From assembly GCF_003259315.1 (NCBI RefSeq), contig NZ_QLLT01000031.1, positions 1 to 64,000 on the forward strand: a stretch of 64,000 nt of DNA. The letters are read 5' to 3'. This DNA comes from Kitasatospora sp. SolWspMP-SS2h (GTDB lineage: Bacteria; Actinomycetota; Actinomycetes; Streptomycetales; Streptomycetaceae). Position numbers and translations under genes: made by a program. Under the pieces are notes generated by a model, which worked only from the letters and a program-made list of their open reading frames with translations, did not search any database and was not told the DNA's origin. Positions 61,389 through 64,000 of the stretch are shown here, piece after piece (within the stretch, counting starts at the first letter, position 1; every line of letters begins with the position of its first letter).

Positions 61389-64000
61389 ATGACCGACGGC
61401 GGCCACGCCCCCAGTACCGGTCCCCTCGCGCCCGAACCCGGGCCCGGCGGACCCGTCCCGGAGCACCACCTCGGCGCGCCCCTCCAGCCCGCCGCGCCCG
61501 CCGGGCCCTGGCACGGCGACCAGCGGCCCGCGTACACCTTCCTCGACCAGCCCGACGGCGACGAGGAGGACGACGTCCTGCTGATGCCCGGCCCGCAGAC
61601 CGCCTGGGGCGACGCCGTGCACGGCACCGTCGAGTCCGCCGAACCGGCCGCGGAGCCGGTGGCCGAGCCGCTCGGCGCACCGCTCGGCGAGCCGCTCGTC
61701 GCGGGTGAGCAGCCGCCCGGCACCCCCGTCGCGCCGTCCTGGCCGCCGCTCGAACCCCCGGTCCTCACCGCCACCCCGGCCGCCGGGCCGTCCGCCGCAC
61801 CGGCCGCGCCCGGCGCGGAGGGGGTCGGCAGCGGCACCCTGCACCTCGCTGCCCCGCCGGCCCAGCCCGTGGCCCCGGCTCCGGCTCCGGCTCCGGCTGC
61901 GGCCGCCGCCGTCCAGCAGCCGGTGCCGCCGCAGCCGCGCCGCCCGCTGCACGCCGGGCCGCCGATCCCCGACCCGTCCCTGATGACCGGTCACGTCCCG
62001 GTGCGCTCGCTCGCCGACCGCGGCCCGACCCTCCCCGGCGGCACGCCCGCGTACGGGGTGCCGGTGCTGACCGCCGAAACGGTGCAGCAGCAGGCCGCCG
62101 TGCAGACGCAGGCCCCGGTGCCGCCGCAGGCACAGCCGCAGCCGCAGCCCGGGCCGGCCGTGCAGGTGCCCGCGCCGGTGCAGCCGCAGGTGGTGGAGGC
62201 CGCCGCGGCGGTAGTCGTCGCCGAGCCGGTGGCCGTGGCCCCGCCGGTCGTCGAGCAGCCCGGGGCGGTCGAGCCGGTGGCCGGGGTGCCGGTCGCCGTC
62301 GAGGCTCCCGCGCCCGCCGCCGAACCCGTCGTGGAGCAGCCGGCTGCCGTCGAGGCCCCTGCGGCCCCCGTGACCGGGCCCGCCGCGAACCTGGCACCGG
62401 TGTTCGTGGAACCGGCCCAGCAGGTCGAGCCGCCGATCGCCGTGCCCGCCGCCGAGGCCGTCGAGGCCGCTGAGGTCGCCGAAACCGTCGAGGCCGTCGA
62501 GCCCGCGGCGGTGGTGGCCGAGGCGGTGGTGGCCGAGGCGCCCCCCGCGCCGTCCGAGCCGCAGCCGGAGGCCGTCGCCGAGCCGACCGTCGCCGAACCC
62601 ACCGTCGCCGAGCCGACCGCCGTTGAGGCGGTCGACGCGCCGTCGGCCGAGCAGCCAGAGGCCGTCGCGGCGGAGCAGCCCGCGCAGGCCCCCGCCGCGG
62701 AGCCCGAGGCCGCGCAGCCCGTCGAGGCCGCGACCGCGCAGACGGTGAGCGGCGAGGCCGCCGCGGAGCCTATCCCCGCCCCGGCGGGCAAGTCGTCCGG
62801 GCGGGGCGCGCACCGGCGGATCTCCGCCTTCCTCGCCGCGCCCGCCGGCCTGCCGCTGCTGGAGCCCGAGGGCGCGCAGCCCGCCGCGGAGCCGCAGCCC
62901 GAGGCCGCCGCCGAGCAGCCCGCGGCCGAGGCCCCCGAGGCCGTCACGGCCCCCGAGCAGGCGCAGGCGGAGACCCCCGCCGCCGAGCAGCCGGTGGAGC
63001 CGGCGGCCGAGCCGGTCGCCGAGACCGCCGTTGCGGCCCCCGCCGAGGAGACCCGGTCGCAGCCCGAGGCCGAAGCCGCCGTCGAGCCGGTGGCCGAGCA
63101 GGCGGCCCAGCCGGTCGCGGTGTCCGAGACCGAGGCCGCCCCCCAGCCGGAGGCCGAACCGGAGCAGGCCGAGCAGCCGCAGCCCGCGGCCGTCGAAGCG
63201 ACCGCCGGAGCCGACGTCGAAGCCGACGTCGAAGCCGACGCCGCTGCCGAGGTCGAGGTCGTCGCCGCCGAGGTCGAGACCGCCACCGAGCCCGAGCCCG
63301 AACCCGAGGCCGCCGAGGAGGAGCGCCCGCCCGCCGCGCCGGGCTACGACGAGGCCGGGCGGGAGGCCGTGCACCAGGTGATCCGGGAGCGGCGCGACGT
63401 GCGTAACGGCTTCCGGTCGGACGCGATCCCGCACGAGGTGCTGATCCGGGTGCTGGAGGCGGCGCACACCGCGCCGAGCGTCGGCTACTCGCAGCCGTGG
63501 GACTTCGTGGTGATCCGTTCCGCGAAGACCCGCCGGAAGATGCACGAGCTGGCGGAGCGTCAGCGCGAGGCGTACGCGGACTCGCTGCCCAAGGGCCGGG
63601 CGAAGCAGTTCAAGGAAATCAAGATCGAGGCGATCCTGGAGACGCCGGTCAACATCGTGGTGACCGCCGACCGCACCCGCGGCGGCCGGCACACCCTGGG
63701 CCGGCACACCCAGCCGCAGATGGCCCCGTACTCGGCCGCGCTGGCCGTGGAGAACCTGTGGCTGGCGGCCCGCGCCGAGGGCCTGGGCGTCGGCTGGGTG
63801 AGCTTCTTCGACGAGGAGGAGCTGGTCCGCGAGCTGGGCCTGCCCGAGCACCTGGAGGTCGTCGCCTACCTGTGCGTCGGCTACGTGGACGCCTTCCCGG
63901 ACGAGCCGGAGCTGCAGCAGCAGGGCTGGGCGAAGAAGCGCCCGCTGTCCTGGGTGGTGCACGAGGAGCAGTACGGCAACCGCGCGCTGCCCGGCGAGGA
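61389..64000 (+). CDS. bluB: BluB-type 5,6-dimethylbenzimidazole synthase with long disordered N-terminus; probable BluB-CobT fusion (partial, runs off right edge)
   Basis: Open from ATG 61389 (SD ggaagga upstream) to the end of the window, 870 codons with no stop. Residues 1-~650 are Ala/Pro/Glu/Val/Gln-rich with short motif repeats (AEPTVAEPTVAEPT) and an acidic N-terminal segment (FLDQPDGDEEDDVLLMPG). Residues ~650-870 are a BluB/nitroreductase domain (RRDVRNGFRSDAIPHEVL, AAHTAPSVGYSQPWDF, LGVGWVSFFDEEEL), which splits FMNH2 to make DMB. In actinomycetes, such proteins continue into a CobT domain; I infer the same here. Follows cobL, so the pair contributes to B12. Confidence 0.85.
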   Translation, partial: MTDGGHAPSTGPLAPEPGPGGPVPEHHLGAPLQPAAPAGPWHGDQRPAYTFLDQPDGDEEDDVLLMPGPQTAWGDAVHGTVESAEPAAEPVAEPLGAPLGEPLVAGEQPPGTPVAPSWPPLEPPVLTATPAAGPSAAPAAPGAEGVGSGTLHLAAPPAQPVAPAPAPAPAAAAAVQQPVPPQPRRPLHAGPPIPDPSLMTGHVPVRSLADRGPTLPGGTPAYGVPVLTAETVQQQAAVQTQAPVPPQAQPQPQPGPAVQVPAPVQPQVVEAAAAVVVAEPVAVAPPVVEQPGAVEPVAGVPVAVEAPAPAAEPVVEQPAAVEAPAAPVTGPAANLAPVFVEPAQQVEPPIAVPAAEAVEAAEVAETVEAVEPAAVVAEAVVAEAPPAPSEPQPEAVAEPTVAEPTVAEPTAVEAVDAPSAEQPEAVAAEQPAQAPAAEPEAAQPVEAATAQTVSGEAAAEPIPAPAGKSSGRGAHRRISAFLAAPAGLPLLEPEGAQPAAEPQPEAAAEQPAAEAPEAVTAPEQAQAETPAAEQPVEPAAEPVAETAVAAPAEETRSQPEAEAAVEPVAEQAAQPVAVSETEAAPQPEAEPEQAEQPQPAAVEATAGADVEADVEADAAAEVEVVAAEVETATEPEPEPEAAEEERPPAAPGYDEAGREAVHQVIRERRDVRNGFRSDAIPHEVLIRVLEAAHTAPSVGYSQPWDFVVIRSAKTRRKMHELAERQREAYADSLPKGRAKQFKEIKIEAILETPVNIVVTADRTRGGRHTLGRHTQPQMAPYSAALAVENLWLAARAEGLGVGWVSFFDEEELVRELGLPEHLEVVAYLCVGYVDAFPDEPELQQQGWAKKRPLSWVVHEEQYGNRALPGE

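Noticed and set aside
61389..63340. CRISPR-like or mobile repeat array in the Ala/Glu-rich region
   Set aside because: Repeats are short coding-motif reiterations of irregular length without spacers; they belong to the BluB-type protein.

Overview
High-GC (about 72%) actinobacterial chromosome, almost certainly family Streptomycetaceae (Streptomyces or Kitasatospora; I cannot separate them from this window). Support: third-position GC bias, many GTG starts, leaderless genes, actinomycete 23S/5S rRNA ends, a Streptomyces-type tandem glycine riboswitch before gcvP, infC-rpmI-rplT-pheST, an argCJBDR cluster, a GH46 chitosanase with its palindromic operator, and an Ala/Pro/Glu-rich BluB-type protein. 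I see no IS element, prophage, CRISPR array, tRNA or biosynthetic megasynthase. The window looks like core chromosome.

Layout. 1-355: 3' end of an rRNA operon (23S, 5S, terminator). 408-9457: CDP-alcohol phosphatidyltransferase (cardiolipin/PG synthase type), a mannose-1-phosphate guanylyltransferase with a degenerate mutase half, then DUF881 - small basic protein - DUF881 - GarA-like FHA protein - MerR (FtsR type) - DUF151 nuclease - MerR. This order closely matches the M. tuberculosis pgsA2-to-gcvB neighbourhood and looks like a conserved envelope/division/metabolism module. 9522-14529: DUF218 protein, DNA polymerase IV, a 14-TM MFS exporter, a PRC-barrel/DUF2382 stress protein. 14723-17917: tandem glycine riboswitch and gcvP. 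18005-26256: translation block (DUF1844, infC with an ATC start behind an attenuator-like leader, rpmI, rplT, an rRNA methyltransferase, an orphan histidine kinase, pheS, pheT).

26482-43063: accessory-type genes on both strands: MFS transporter (SD inside a terminator-like hairpin; no stop before the convergent GNAT gene), chitosanase, a lipoprotein, 3-hydroxyacyl-CoA dehydrogenase, SDR, ketopantoate-reductase-like protein, a NodB-like lipoprotein, EamA transporter, MocR regulator, rhomboid protease, RlmG/RsmC-like methyltransferase, ADP-ribosylglycohydrolase, a stand-alone ketosynthase, a degraded small frame, a 31-aa small ORF and an FMN-dependent monooxygenase. 43186-45316: ribokinase and divergent LacI regulator around a perfect palindrome.

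45522-53332: arginine biosynthesis argCJBDR, argG, argH, with ARG-box-like sites before argC and argG. 53437-55584: FAD-linked oxidase and a GNAT. 55761-58727: a Cys-containing leader peptide followed by the methionine importer metNIQ. 58872-64000: GNAT, cobL, and the BluB half of a probable BluB-CobT fusion that runs off the right edge.

The most interesting signals are regulatory RNA-level structures (infC leader terminator, SD-sequestering hairpin at 26439-26482, Cys leader peptide before metNIQ), the DUF881-Sbp-GarA-FtsR module, and proteins with degraded catalytic motifs (ManC mutase domain, NodB-like lipoprotein, CbiT half of CobL).
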